A stretch of 64,000 bases of DNA from Ustulina deusta (Eukaryota; Ascomycota; Sordariomycetes; Xylariales; Xylariaceae), in contig JAJNNX010000035.1 of assembly GCA_023159155.1 (NCBI GenBank), positions 124,001 through 188,000 on the forward strand, given 5' to 3'. Under the pieces are notes generated by a model. That model had not been told where the DNA came from, searched no databases, and saw only the letters and a program-made list of their open reading frames with translations. Below, in pieces: positions 13,001-23,867 of the stretch. The translations under genes and the position numbers were made by a program. How positions within the stretch are numbered: the stretch's first letter is position 1; each line of letters starts with the position of its first letter.

Positions 13001-16000
13001 ACTAGCCTCCTGATAATCCGGTTACCGGGTAGGCAGCGTTGCATTGCATTGGAGATGTGTTTGTAGCTACGGACCCGGTGGTATTCCGTTCACAGCCACA
13101 AAACAGTTATGTCACCTTGCTGCCTGCGTCGGGTCAACCCGTTAGAGGTCAATCCTCAGAAAACTCTGCTACTTAGCGAGAGAATATCATTGGCGTAGCG
13201 CACACTAATCTATTTGGACATCTACCTACTCGACTGCGGCCTTTAAAATCTGTCATTTTCATCAATCTCTTGGCCTGGTTCAGCATTCTAAGCCGAGAGG
13301 CAATGATTGGCTCCGATGCATTGAGAAGATAGGGTCAGTTTACCAACTGACACTTCTCACCCACATGTTCCCCAGGGACTTGTATAGCGTCCAAGTGTCG
13401 TTCCCGACTATTCGTACCAAAATACTTGCTACACTCGGTACATATTGTAATAGCCCTGAGTATCGACGTAGCAACCTAGCTCCAGCTGCCTACTTGCAGA
13501 TGTTTCCTCCTCTCCTCTCATTCCCGTTTCCCCTTCGCACTGCCCTTTCCCAGACTATTCTCGAATAGTCTCCCATACGCATATATGGTCAGAGACGGGA
13601 CTCCTTGGCAACACTACTCCTATTGAATTGCCGGGTGTCTATCTGCCTCTCCGCCTACAAGCCGAGATGAAACCACTGTGGTGCTTAGATGTAAACAAGA
13701 TGGAAATTGACCTACATATCTGTGCACAAAAGGTGGCTGTGAGTATGGAAAGTCATAGTTATCAAACGGTGGGGATACTCTATCAAGACTTCTTAGTGAG
13801 TAGGTATTATACCCCGTGTTCAAATAAAATCATAATGTTGGGAGGTGTGTACTCAATGGGGAATCACACCAAAAACAAATTTCTCCAACAGAATTAGAAA
13901 GTAATTTCAATAAATCCCTTGCCATGGGGTACATTGTGGGCTGAATCTGCACTTCTGTCAGAGGCCACCAAACCTCAACCAAAAATGGCAAACGGATAGG
14001 CCAGATAGAATGATTACTGTCCACAATTATCTGACAGCCAAAGTTAGAGAGTTACATCGTCATCATAGCCTGCGCCCGAGAAGTGAGGCAATATGAATAA
14101 CCCATGTCGATTCAAGAAGGATCACAATAATCACGACTAGATCCGACGCGGGTGGAGGTACCAGGCCTACGCGTTCATTCGAGCCAGATATGCGAATGAC
14201 ATAATGGCGTGCATGCGGCACAGTAATGAATGTGAAATGAGAAATGGCAGAAAAGAGCGCAGACCCCAAACAAATCAAGATAGTCTCAAGATTGCATCCT
14301 ATCATGCAGGTACCTTACCTGCATTTGAACCAACATGAAAAGAGTCCACAGTGTTCTATGTACCCCGTCAACTAATCTCTTTAATGCAGGACCCTCCGCT
14401 TTGCCTTACTGCCCTGGTTCATGGGTCATGGGTCATGGTTCATGGGCCGCGAGCCGCGTTGTTGCCTTATCCAGAGAGGCTACCTCAAGCCGCCACCCAT
14501 GGAGTCAGTTCCCCATACAGTCTAACCTGTTGTGAAAGATGAGAAGTGAAAATAGAGTTTTCCTGTGCTGTCAACTTACCTAACCGGTCTATGGCGCACT
14601 ATCGTAGCCATTATTGTAGTCTAGGTACCTATCCTCAAGTTACATACATTGTGACCATCCTTGCTTTTCTCATTACCCACACAGACATCCTAGCACTTGA
14701 GTGGAACCGTGGTCTCCTCTAGCTAACAGCTGAATACTTAGTTGGCCTATCTGAGGAAGTCCCAACGGGATGAAGCAAGTATTTGAAATTTGTATCGGTT
14801 ATTGAATCTCGACGACGTAGAATTTCTATCCAAATTAAATGTCTTGGGTCGTTGTTTGATCGCACCTGTTCCCGCTTTCGGATCTCCACGGCTTGCCCGA
14901 GCCATTTCGCTTCGCTGGTTCTCATACACCCACTGGAATAATATAAAACACCAAGATCGACATTTGTAAAATATTAAAAAATGACGCAGCCTTTTTCGCC
15001 TTAGAATCTTCAAAACACCCACACCAACTTCTAGAACCCTAATGATGATTCCCTCCCTCCGTACGACAGTAGGGCTGGTGGGGCAGACAACATATATTGT
15101 CGCGTTTGTTTAGCCTAGCCGACAACTATTAATCACTGAAACAGCCCATCTCTTGTTGCAAAGCGCGCCAATTTAACATCTCACTTCAGATGACGATGAA
15201 ATACAAACTTCAAAGAAGAACACGAAAGATATCCGTGATGAAATTTCAATAAAATATCAACGGGCCTGCTATTTATACCGTTATTCACTATATTAATCGC
15301 ACTTTTTTATGATGTGCAGTGTCTTTCCAGTTCTAGAACGTGCCGAGCGGAACATGTCATGTGTCACTGCGCAAATCCCCTGCAGCGACAAAGCTACAGT
15401 TGTCTATTAAGTTCCAGTCGGATCCCGCTCCGGCTGCTACAGTGGGTAGGCATTGCGTCGGGGTGGAAAGTTGCCGCGGGCTGTGGAAGGTGACTCACCA
15501 AGCTACTCGCTAGTACCAGAATGTATGGGCAAGCTTGAAATTTACCGTAGCCTGGACTGAGTTGAAGCTCCAGCAAAGCGGGTGCCGTCGCTTGTTACCT
15601 CATGCTATCGAGAAGCAACGTCGCATTCAAGCATTGTAGGAGTGGTCACACCATCAATTATCGGAACTCTTAGATAAGCATTGGAGCTTCGAGATACTTC
15701 AACAAGACGAAACAATGATTCGTGATCGAGGTTCGACATCATTTTGGTAAGTACCAGAGTTCTTTCCCTTTCTTGTCTTTGCCTCTCTTCTGCCCCTTTC
15801 CTCGGCCCTTTTGGGCGGTTTTCTTATCATCCTGTCCCTGCCGCCCTGCTTCCTCGCCCCCTTGATTCTCATTTCCCTGGCCGTCAAAGTTTCCTCCAGT
15901 ATTTTGTGTTTCCTCTGTCGGTTGCATCGTGCCAGTATCCAATTTAGCGGTTTAGGATCACTTCAAAAAGCTCAGCAATCTCAGCAGGGTTGGCTGGTGG

Positions 16001-16138
16001 GCGCCGTTGTAGAGGCGGTGAGACAGGGTCGGAGGCGATTGGCAGAAACGTATGGTTTATGGACACACTTTTGCAGGCGAGTTTGGCTGTGTAGGTAATG
16101 GCAACAACTAGCTGTGTAGCTAAACGGTTAGATGCTAT
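10077..16138. other. Gene-poor intergenic DNA
   Basis: Only short, unconvincing reading frames occur. A short degenerate tandem of TTCATGGG/GTCATGG units lies near 14418-14446. A charged Gly/Gln/Lys-rich minus-strand frame at 15739-15942 has no ATG at its start and is not called. I recognise no RNA gene or transposon. Confidence 0.5.
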
Positions 16139-16408
16139 TTAGATAGACTCTTGCCAACCTAGCGGGTAGGCTTTCCACTGGGATAACGGACGAATATACC
16201 CATACCTTTTTTCTAGTGACTGAGGCCACCGCGATTGTATTACTAGTGATTCAAGGTGAGAGTTGATGATAGTTGAAAGGGAACGGAGCTCTGGAGGGCT
16301 ACCTTTTATAATTCCTCTAATAATCACTTCTAAGTGGGTACGTATATAATTACACTCAGGTGTGATCGAAAGAACACCAAACACTAGGGCGGAATATCTA
16401 GTTGCCAT
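16139..16408 (-). CDS. Doubtful small ORF, 89 residues
   Basis: This frame has an ATG at 16408 and a hydrophobic first half, but no family I recognise. Its only support is its length and an ordinary amino-acid mix in otherwise empty DNA. It may equally be a chance frame; transcript data would decide. Confidence 0.15.
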   Translation of the reverse strand: MATRYSALVFGVLSITPECNYIRTHLEVIIRGIIKGSPPELRSLSTIINSHLESLVIQSRWPQSLEKRYGYIRPLSQWKAYPLGWQESI

Positions 16409-19400
16409 CCGGATTCCGCATTCTGGTTCAGACCCATAGATTCTGAGAGGTGGGCCAGTACTTAGATAACCTTGTCAAGGCTGGACTGGTGATGTAGCTC
16501 GCGTAGCTAATACTTATTAATGGCTAGGTAGCGAAGAGGGCGTGTATTGTGCTGCTTGTGGCATAGCCAGTTATATGATACATGTTTGGCCCTATTGAGT
16601 ATTGACTAGGCAGGATCTAGGATAGGAATCTTTCGTCAACTGCCTTGAAGAGTTTCGAGCAGAGTTCATGTCGGCATAGATCCGATTCGACGGGGGAGGG
16701 CAGGCATGTTGGGCAGAGCAGCCAGGGTGGACAAGGTGGACAAGTCTGCAGAAACGTCAAAAGTACAGACAGGTGTGCGCAGGCGCAGGCGCAACATTCA
16801 AGGGGCTGGTTGGAGTCTGGTTGGATCCTAATGTTTCCTATAGGTGTGTCCGCGATACATGGGTCCTGCTCGAGCGAGAAGCGCGTCTTATCCTCACCGC
16901 AGCCAATAGACCGTCCATTGGGAAACCCTCAATTCACTGGAGACAATCAAGAACCAATTGAGAACAGCCAGAAGCATCACCGGCGATAGTTGCAGGTACC
17001 TCTCTCCCCGGCGTCTTTTATCCGCTGCGGAATTCCTCCGGGGGATATATGCATGGAAGAATTGGCCATCATTACCACGGGAGGTGTGAGCAAAGAGGCG
17101 CTCCTTGAGACTTATACCCTATTGGCCTCTCTCGCCTCCCCGGCTCTTGTTTACACCAGCGTTACCAGGCCTACCTGCTAGACTGGACCCCAAGAGCTCG
17201 GAGAGCTTTCAGAACCCCACTAGCCCCGGCTAAACCCGAGCTGTTAGGTGGTTCGACAGCGCTAAGCTTCACTGACGGTGTCGGGCGACAAGCCTGAGAG
17301 CGCTGGAGACGCAAAAGCTTAGTTCCGCCATTGACCATTGACCGGATCCTCATAGACGCTGGATTTCTCGACGCTGGATTTCTCGACGCTGGATTTCTCG
17401 ACGCTGGATTTCTCGACGCTGGATTTCTCGACGCTGGATTTCTCAACGCCAGCGCCATGTGTCCCGCCACCTCACTGGCTCGCCAATCCTCGTTTCCGAG
17501 TCGGGATTCCCAATTGATTTGCGGCTCTCAATTGCCAGGTTGGATTGGCTCGCAGTCTTCGTCAAGCCAGAGCCACAAAGCGGGAGCCGGCTGCAACCTC
17601 ATTGTCCACTGTGGCTGCTGTGGCTTGACGCAAGGGCAGCGACCGGGCATTGAATTGGCCGGCTAACAGCCGTAGTGAGGCATTCCCAGATGCCGGCCGA
17701 GACGAATAGAATGTTCGAATGACACTTGCGACCAGAGGGATGTGGCTGGAAAGCCGGGCTGCTACCCGAACCCGGCGTGTCGTGCGATCGGGGAGCCGCC
17801 AGGCCGGAAATGCTGCGCCGAACCGGGGCGATCGACCCCGCGAACTCTAAGATTAACCACACTTTAGGCGGGAAGAGACCCGTAAGATTGCCGTATCGGC
17901 GGGTTCCGTGTTGCCCAGAATGATCTGGGGTCAAGGCCTGGTTGGCGTATCGCTAAGGCGATGCCCCGGCGTGGTTGGTGCTTTTTGGGTAGTTTTCCCG
18001 GCCGCTGGAGGTCTCAAGGGGATGCAGGATTATAGTAGCCCCGATTAACATCCAACCTACATAGGTATTCAGTCATCCAGCTCTCCTAGTGGGGGATATT
18101 GCTTACTATTTATTTGCCAGGGCGAAGGTTCGGGGGAAACATTGAGAACAGCAGGACAGGGGCACCACTATCGCATCAACTACCAACTACATCAGTTCGG
18201 ATGACATGATGAATATGATAGGGTGCGTCTATTCGATATGATGTGATGCGATCCTATCCATTGCATGGGTCTTGCGACGTTTGTGGCTTCATGAGCTACT
18301 CTAGGTTCCATGTGATTGCTCGGGGGAGCTGTTCACGGCGGCAGCTCGGGTTGGTTTGGGTTAGCGGGATGTACTGTGTGCATTTCGACTCCACTCTCAC
18401 TACCTTGGATGAGGTATTGTTCGGGGACGTTTCTCAAGAGATAAACGAGCAGCACATTGGGCAGCACTGATGGGGATTTATCTGCAATGGGACGCCGTAC
18501 TATTCTCGTCGAGGGTGTACCCCTTCCCCATGGTTTACTGTCCTGTATTTTTTGACCTCTTTTTGCCCACTATCTCATCGCTGCCCCCCCTCCCCCCCCC
18601 CTAACTCCAACAACTGCCTCGGTAAGACGCCGAGAGTCTAACCTAGGTAAGTCGGCTTGGGTAGGTACTTGTATATGTAGCGAGTATTCTAGGTAGAAAC
18701 AACCTACTTGCATAATGCCTAGGAGGCAATTACCGCTAAAGGAGTCGCTTCGCACTGAAGCCGTATCGTCATCCAGTTAATTGCATATCTACATATTACG
18801 TGTGTACTTAGTTAGGTAGGCGCCACAATAGAGGAAAGATTCCACACCTCCTATTGAGTGTCTACGGCCAGTTCATCAAGCTGCCGAGGTGGATGCAGAG
18901 CCTTAGGTGAGTAGGCACCTAGTAGTTCATTGAATATGCATATAGTTGGTGTAGCCCAGCTTTATCCGGGCAGCACGAGAGCTCTATATAGATCCTCATT
19001 ATCGGCCATCTAACCTAGCCCCTTTCACGATACGCGACGATGTTGTTTCTTATATAGGTAGGCCAGCCATAGAACCTTGTTATTCCTTCTAAAAGTTACT
19101 ACGTAAGGTATACTTCACACCTAGCCCTAGTAGTAGGTAATAGTAGCAATACATACATCTAGGCATTACACATAACGTCAATTACCCGTAGTGGCAATGT
19201 GTCTTGGCTGCCACATTTTCGCCCAGGCAATGCACTGCTCCTCCAGCGAGTTACTTTGCATTGTGATGTATAAAATTCTGCCTTTCGTCAGGCCATGAAA
19301 TATGTGTATCATCAACAAGTAATCGCTATGAATCTGCCAGACGCCCAGGCAATTTTATCCCCGCACCGATCTCCCCACAGTGATCCTACACCTCTGGGGG

Positions 19401-20381
19401 CCCAAGCTGGCGCATTGAACGCATTAAACCTCATATGTTCACCGACAGCGCTGCCCTTCCAGCAGTTATCATCAGTTGAACTAACAATCTGGAGCCTACG
19501 CCCTCCTTAGATACTATCTGTGGCGTTCCGATGGCCAACAACTCACGTAGCTTAGTTCTAGACCCCAACTCGATTTATGGAATTCTGCCCTCGGCAAAGC
19601 AGCTACCCGTCAAGTCAAAGATTCTCCCGACCAATGCTCCCCATTTCGACAAGTATAATATACATCGCAGTATGATTCATTGTTAATCTACGTTCACCAA
19701 GTAAATTACAACTGTCTCGCGTTTCCAACAATATGTTCCCATTTGGGTTTTCTTCTGGGTACAAAGGACATCCAAGAATCTATCTGCTTCTTTGCTAGAC
19801 CCCCAAGAACCTCAATTTCATGCACATTATATGCGGCCACCACCGCCTGCGCCTCTTTTCAAACCAATACGCTCAGCTCTGCCTGACTGCCTTATCATAA
19901 AGGCGGTGGAATGTTGGCCGCCAACATGAACACGATGCAGGAGGGCCCAATATCAGCCCCGCTGCCTGCTTCCTTTTGGTATCCTACGCCTATCGCACCA
20001 CACCAAGTCCTTGTCGCCAACATGATCCATAGGTCTATTAAAAGTTCCTTTATCATGTGCATTTTTGCCAGCACCACCGCCCTATCGCGAGATAGGGGCT
20101 CTGCTTAACCTCACGACGACGACAAGGCATTTTAGTGTTGGTGGCCATGGACCGCGTACCAGGATGGCTCTCTTGATCCCTATCGGTACTGGTCGGGGGC
20201 GGGGGGCTTTGAGTATGCAGAAGTACGTACCCGAAGACACCAACAACGTTGTCTTCATCGGTTCCCGATTGTATACTCGCAGAAGCCAGATTGCTCTCGA
20301 CGAGTATAATATAAGGGGAATTCGCTCGTGATACCATCCCAGAGCCCAGAAAGCCTAAGGTTATCGCTATTCAGATTAGCA
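16409..20381. other. Gene-poor intergenic DNA with a minisatellite
   Basis: No coding region is recognised. The stretch contains the 15-bp tandem array at 17355-17444, a C-rich run near 18584-18600 and scattered TAGGTA motifs. The sequence at 16980-17950 is noticeably more GC-rich than its surroundings. Confidence 0.5.
17355..17444 (+). repeat. Minisatellite: six 15-bp units
   Basis: Six exact copies of GACGCTGGATTTCTC are followed by a diverging partial copy. The unit is a multiple of three, so it keeps frames open on both strands: DAGFL repeats on the plus strand (within 17331-17666) and RNPAS repeats on the minus strand (within 17171-17470). Neither frame has other recognisable protein features, so I call it a repeat and not a gene. 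Confidence 0.9.
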
Positions 20382-21854
20382 ATGGAATCGGCATGTGATT
20401 TGGAGGCCGCAGTCCCTCAAAGACCCTTAGAACTCCATGACAGCAGTCAGTTTCTAGCCCAACCTTTAGGAAGTCCTGCCGCAAAGCCAAAACGACCCAA
20501 ACATGACGGCCTATATTCCCAAATCCTCGAAGGTAATTGGATTCCTCGTGTCGAACTATAACCTGCCAAGCTAACATCCTTTAGACAGACGAGAAGACGG
20601 ACAAGAGCCAACTGCAGACGACGAATTCTATGACAGCTACGATGTTGGTACGAATTGCGATCTGCCCTGAAACGAATAGTTATGGGTTATTACTAACCTG
20701 GTCCAGAGCAGATTGCAGTCAATGGTTTCCCTTCGATCGCCGCATTACACGCGAGATACCCCAACACGAGAACCTGTCGATCCTTCGACTATCTCAACCA
20801 AAGACTTACGATAACCTACCAGTATCAGCTCACGTGCTTGCTTGGTGCATTGGCGGACCTTGACGTCGAAGGCGCGACGAAAAGCGAGACTCGGGGCGAA
20901 AAGGGCAGCCAACCAGTGCCTTTCGACAAGGAGAAATTCATCTCACGCTGTCTCCGATCCGCCGACCAAGCAACCCTCGTCCAAATCCCAAGCAGAGGTG
21001 AGGGATGTGAAGAAGACGAAGAGCAAAAGAAAGACCGCGTCGGGGCAATGAGAGAGAATATAATCGCGAACATGGAGCGCATATTGGAGAAATACTGTAC
21101 TGCCATCCCCGTGCCTTTCGCACCATCTTTTCCTCGGCTCGCTAACCCCCCTCGAGGTAGTCGGGTCAGCTGGCAGTACGAATTGCGCAAATTCCCTCGG
21201 GCTTCTGCAAAGACGCATTGCAAATTGTTCAAGGAGATAAAAGAAAAGAGTGGCCTCGATCCCGACGCCCTCGATTACCTTCGCGCAGATGACGACTTCA
21301 TCTACGCCGATGCCGACCCTCTCTACGAGCGTTTTTACAGTTTATTGATCGACGTTCGAGCCGCATTTGTCGTAAGCTACCTCGTTCTTTGTCTTCCTTT
21401 GGTGTGGCGCCCATTGGGCTATTGGCATGTAGGATGGATGAGCCGGCTCTCCTCACTAAACCCGCCTTCTCCTTGGAACTCGATCTCGAATTCAAGAGCC
21501 AAGAGCTAACGGCTTCGGGAACATTAGAAAAGTGTTAGGTTCCTCAGCTGCAACAGACTCTGTGTAGATGGCAGCGTCCCCTTTGGCAGTGGAGTCTACA
21601 GTGCACAGCGAGTGAGGCTCTTGATCAAATCCCTCATGGTGATCTCCAGTTCCACCTTGGTGTTGGCACCGGTAGGCATACTCTATCTCAAAGTGCCCCA
21701 AAAAGAAATTGCTTTCCTCGTCGTAGCTTTATTTGGCCTCACTTTTGCCTTCACCCTTATTGCCTTCGATAATCGAATGAGCCACGTCCTGCTCGGGCTT
21801 GCAGCATACTCTGCTGTGCTTGTGGTTTTCTTATCTATCCCATTAGTGAACTAG
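20382..21854 (+). CDS. DUF6594 domain membrane protein
   Basis: Exons are 20382-20532, 20585-20647, 20707-21371 and 21528-21854 (about 401 residues). Introns are 52, 59 and 156 nt; the first has a GCTAAC branch site, the second has ACTAAC, and the third has GCTAAC with a GTAAGC donor. The ATG at 20382 is the first in frame after the non-ATG codons upstream. The N-terminal 70 residues are acidic and Pro-rich. From residue 72 comes a GFPSIAALHARYPN...RSFDYLNQRLTITYQYQL block typical of the start of DUF6594, then a charged helical middle, and finally three membrane helices (about 324-347, 354-373, 380-399) with the characteristic APVGILYL and AAYSAVLVVF motifs. This ascomycete family is common among accessory genes and its function is unknown. 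The third splice is less certain than the others, but it is the only one I found that links the helical middle to the membrane frame in phase. Confidence 0.82.
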
Positions 21855-21904
21855 GTTTTAACAAGAGCAAGTTCTTAGCGCCAAGTTCAAGGTTGTCGGA
21901 TATG

Positions 21905-21980
21905 GGAATTGTCACGGAAAAACGACCCCGTTAATTCCGTGAGAGAATTAACGGTATATAAGGCACTCCGCGACAGGAAT
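21905..21980 (+). mobile_element. 66-bp TG...CA element with 5-bp target duplication (possible miniature LTR or MITE)
   Basis: The core 21910-21975 begins TGTCACGG and ends CCGCGACA, a 7-of-8 inverted match. It is flanked on both sides by GGAAT (21905-21909 and 21976-21980). Inside are a perfect 10-bp inverted repeat (CCGTTAATTC at 21928-21937 and GAATTAACGG at 21945-21954) and a TATATAAGG box beginning at about 21955. TG/CA ends, a 5-bp duplication and an internal TATA box are LTR-like, but 66 bp is far shorter than usual LTRs. Chance cannot be excluded from one copy. Confidence 0.4.
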
Positions 21981-22349
21981 GGAAAGTCGGAGGGAGGACT
22001 TGAGGATGGTTTTGTGGGTTTGTGGTTTCTAAATACCGGGCTATTTGTTACATATCCGTGTCAGTTTTTACAAGTGTAAACAAGTGTGTTCAGAAACATG
22101 TTTCTGTTGTAGATCGACGATAATTATAATATGTTATGCCTAACCTTACAAAATACTTCACTATTGTCACATATTAAAGCCGTGTAAATAGGTCGCATCT
22201 ACACAGTACCTAGGCATGCTTGACATTATACATATATTTATATTTGAGCCTATTTGAACGATTTATCTTTGATTCGGCTCCATATCATGGCATTCATTGA
22301 TATTCCAAGTTTTGAATTGACTAACTCGCTATCTAGTTTTTTGTTTTTT

Positions 22350-22368
22350 TCTTTCTTTCTTTCTTTTT
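22350..22368 (+). repeat. (TTTC)n microsatellite
   Basis: Several CTTT units follow a T-rich run, in the 3' region shared by two convergent genes. Confidence 0.7.
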
Positions 22369-22482
22369 AATATTCTGAATGGTTTTCCACAGTTACCGTC
22401 CCGTATGTTGACCCCATGACACGATTATAGTTTTTACCCGCAGTAACTAACACTAACTAACCTATCTGCCGCGGTATTTCCC

Positions 22483-23550
22483 TCATTCAATTTCGACCTT
22501 ATGGACCTCCGTCCAGTCCTTCTCGGCCTTGGGCACAGTCACAATCAATATGCCGTTCTCCATTTTGGCAGCGATTCCATAGCCATCTACATCCTCGTTG
22601 TCGCTACTGCCGGGGGGCGGCAGCTTGATGCTTCGCTCGAACATGCCAACCTTCCTCTCGCTCGAGACCAGAGTGCTAAGGAACTCCTCATTTCCGGGTC
22701 GGTACACGACACCTGCAATATTGACCTTGTCGCCATCCCAGCTCACGCCAATGTCCTCCTTGGAGGCGCCTGGGAGCGCGACGTGCAGTACGTACGTCTT
22801 TTCGGTGCTGAAGACGTCGACGGGAGGCACGAACGCGTCGTCTTGCTGCTCTTGGGTTTGGCCTTCTTGCTGCGGGGCGGCGCTCGCAGCACCGGCTCGA
22901 TACTGGTCGGCGTAGTTGCGCCAGGCGTGAGCGAATGGGTGCGCGGATAAGGCATGCATTAGAGGACGGAAGTCAAAAGGACTGTTGTAGGCGGGAGGCG
23001 GCGGGCGATGACGGCGTCCACCACGACCCCATCGTCCTCCTCGGCCACGTGGCGGTCCAAAGGGCGGTGGCGGACCATGCGGATGGTGGCCGTGAGAGGG
23101 TGGAGGTGGGGGTGGGGGTGGGTGAAAGGGATCCTGCGGAGGCGGTGGGGGAGGAGGAGGGGGGTGAGCGCCACCGTCTTGGGGAGTGTTTCTCATGGTG
23201 TCGGTTTCAGGCGTCTCGTCTGCGTGAGAGTCTTCATCGCCGGATTCGTCGCGCCAGTGGTGCCCGTCGCGGTGATCCCGATGGCCGGAGTGGCCACGAC
23301 GTCCGCGGTGGCCGCCCATCTGTCCTCCCCAAGATCCGGGCCACGGCCCACCCCAAGATGCTCCCCATGGCCCAAACGCGGCAGCGGCGAAGGGGGCACC
23401 CTCGGGAAACTGTGGCCCTGTCGTGGAGTGATCGACCCCAGACCCGGTCCGCTGATGCCCATTGGGATCAAAAGATCGAGCGAAGTCCCAGAAGGGAGCT
23501 TGGGGGTGGTTGTTGTTGTTATTGTTGTTGTTGTTGCTGGTGTTATCCAT
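22483..23550 (-). CDS. Small heat-shock protein (HSP20/alpha-crystallin) with a large low-complexity N-terminus
   Basis: A single-exon gene of 355 residues starting at the ATG at 23550. The C-terminal ~115 residues form an alpha-crystallin domain: FVPPVDVFSTEKTYVLHVALPG at its start, DIGVSWDGDKVNIAG, a FERSIKLP strand and the signature AAKMENGILIVTVPK, ending in KVEIE, which resembles the C-terminal I/V-x-I anchor. Such proteins are ATP-independent holdases that bind unfolding clients in the cytosol. The N-terminal ~230 residues are unusual: nine Asn at 6-14, a Gly/Trp/Pro region, an Arg/Gly/His/Asp-rich region, and two runs of 9 and 8 Pro before an RGRGGRWGRGG stretch. Most fungal HSP20 proteins are 150-250 residues, so this one is long. 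A TATA-like box and a heat-shock element lie upstream, supporting stress control. Confidence 0.93.
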   Translation of the reverse strand: MDNTSNNNNNNNNNHPQAPFWDFARSFDPNGHQRTGSGVDHSTTGPQFPEGAPFAAAAFGPWGASWGGPWPGSWGGQMGGHRGRRGHSGHRDHRDGHHWRDESGDEDSHADETPETDTMRNTPQDGGAHPPPPPPPPPQDPFHPPPPPPPPSHGHHPHGPPPPFGPPRGRGGRWGRGGRRHRPPPPAYNSPFDFRPLMHALSAHPFAHAWRNYADQYRAGAASAAPQQEGQTQEQQDDAFVPPVDVFSTEKTYVLHVALPGASKEDIGVSWDGDKVNIAGVVYRPGNEEFLSTLVSSERKVGMFERSIKLPPPGSSDNEDVDGYGIAAKMENGILIVTVPKAEKDWTEVHKVEIE

Positions 23551-23629
23551 CGTGGAGAAGTTGTCGCCTTGGGGGATGCAACAAGGAAACTAGGAGGTCG
23601 GAGTTCTGAGTTTAGAGTGTCGAGGGTGT

Positions 23630-23637
23630 CTTATATA
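23630..23637 (-). promoter_or_regulatory. TATA-like box upstream of the HSP20 gene
   Basis: Reads TATATAAG on the minus strand about 80 bases before the ATG at 23550. A second AT-rich TATATA word lies slightly further upstream (about 23648-23654). Confidence 0.5.
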
Positions 23638-23842
23638 TGCATCCCAATATATAAGCTATGGTGGTCTGGGGAGGCAAGACTGTCTGCACGCCACCCACAT
23701 TGGTCGACATAGCCATGCTGCACTCACCTATCGATCTGACAGGAGGCAGACAGATACTTTTAGTCGCCCCCAGGCAACCCATCTACGCAGGGCCTACGCC
23801 AACATGACGCACATGGTCGGGTCGGACACCCACGTTCGCAGC

Positions 23843-23867
23843 AGAACAGCCCAGAAATCAGTCGAAC
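23843..23867. promoter_or_regulatory. Step-type heat-shock element
   Basis: Three nGAAn pentamers, AGAAC, AGAAA and CGAAC, have their GAA cores at 23844, 23854 and 23864. They are thus spaced exactly 10 bp apart with one 5-bp gap between each. This matches the step-type HSE recognised by fungal Hsf1. It lies about 300 bp upstream of the HSP20 start codon. Confidence 0.5.

Larger units (their letters stand above)
21855..22482. other. Convergent intergenic region
   Basis: This lies between the 3' ends of the DUF6594 gene and the heat-shock protein gene. It contains the short TG...CA element at 21905-21980 and a (TTTC)n microsatellite at about 22350-22368. No coding sequence is seen. Confidence 0.6.

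Noticed and set aside
15739..15942. Charged Gly/Gln/Lys-rich minus-strand frame
   Set aside because: It begins with TTG, the only in-frame ATG is close to a stop upstream, and composition alone does not support a gene.
22501..23712. Long plus-strand frames opposite the HSP20 gene
   Set aside because: They are antisense shadows of a GC-rich, low-complexity coding region; the minus-strand frame has the alpha-crystallin signature.
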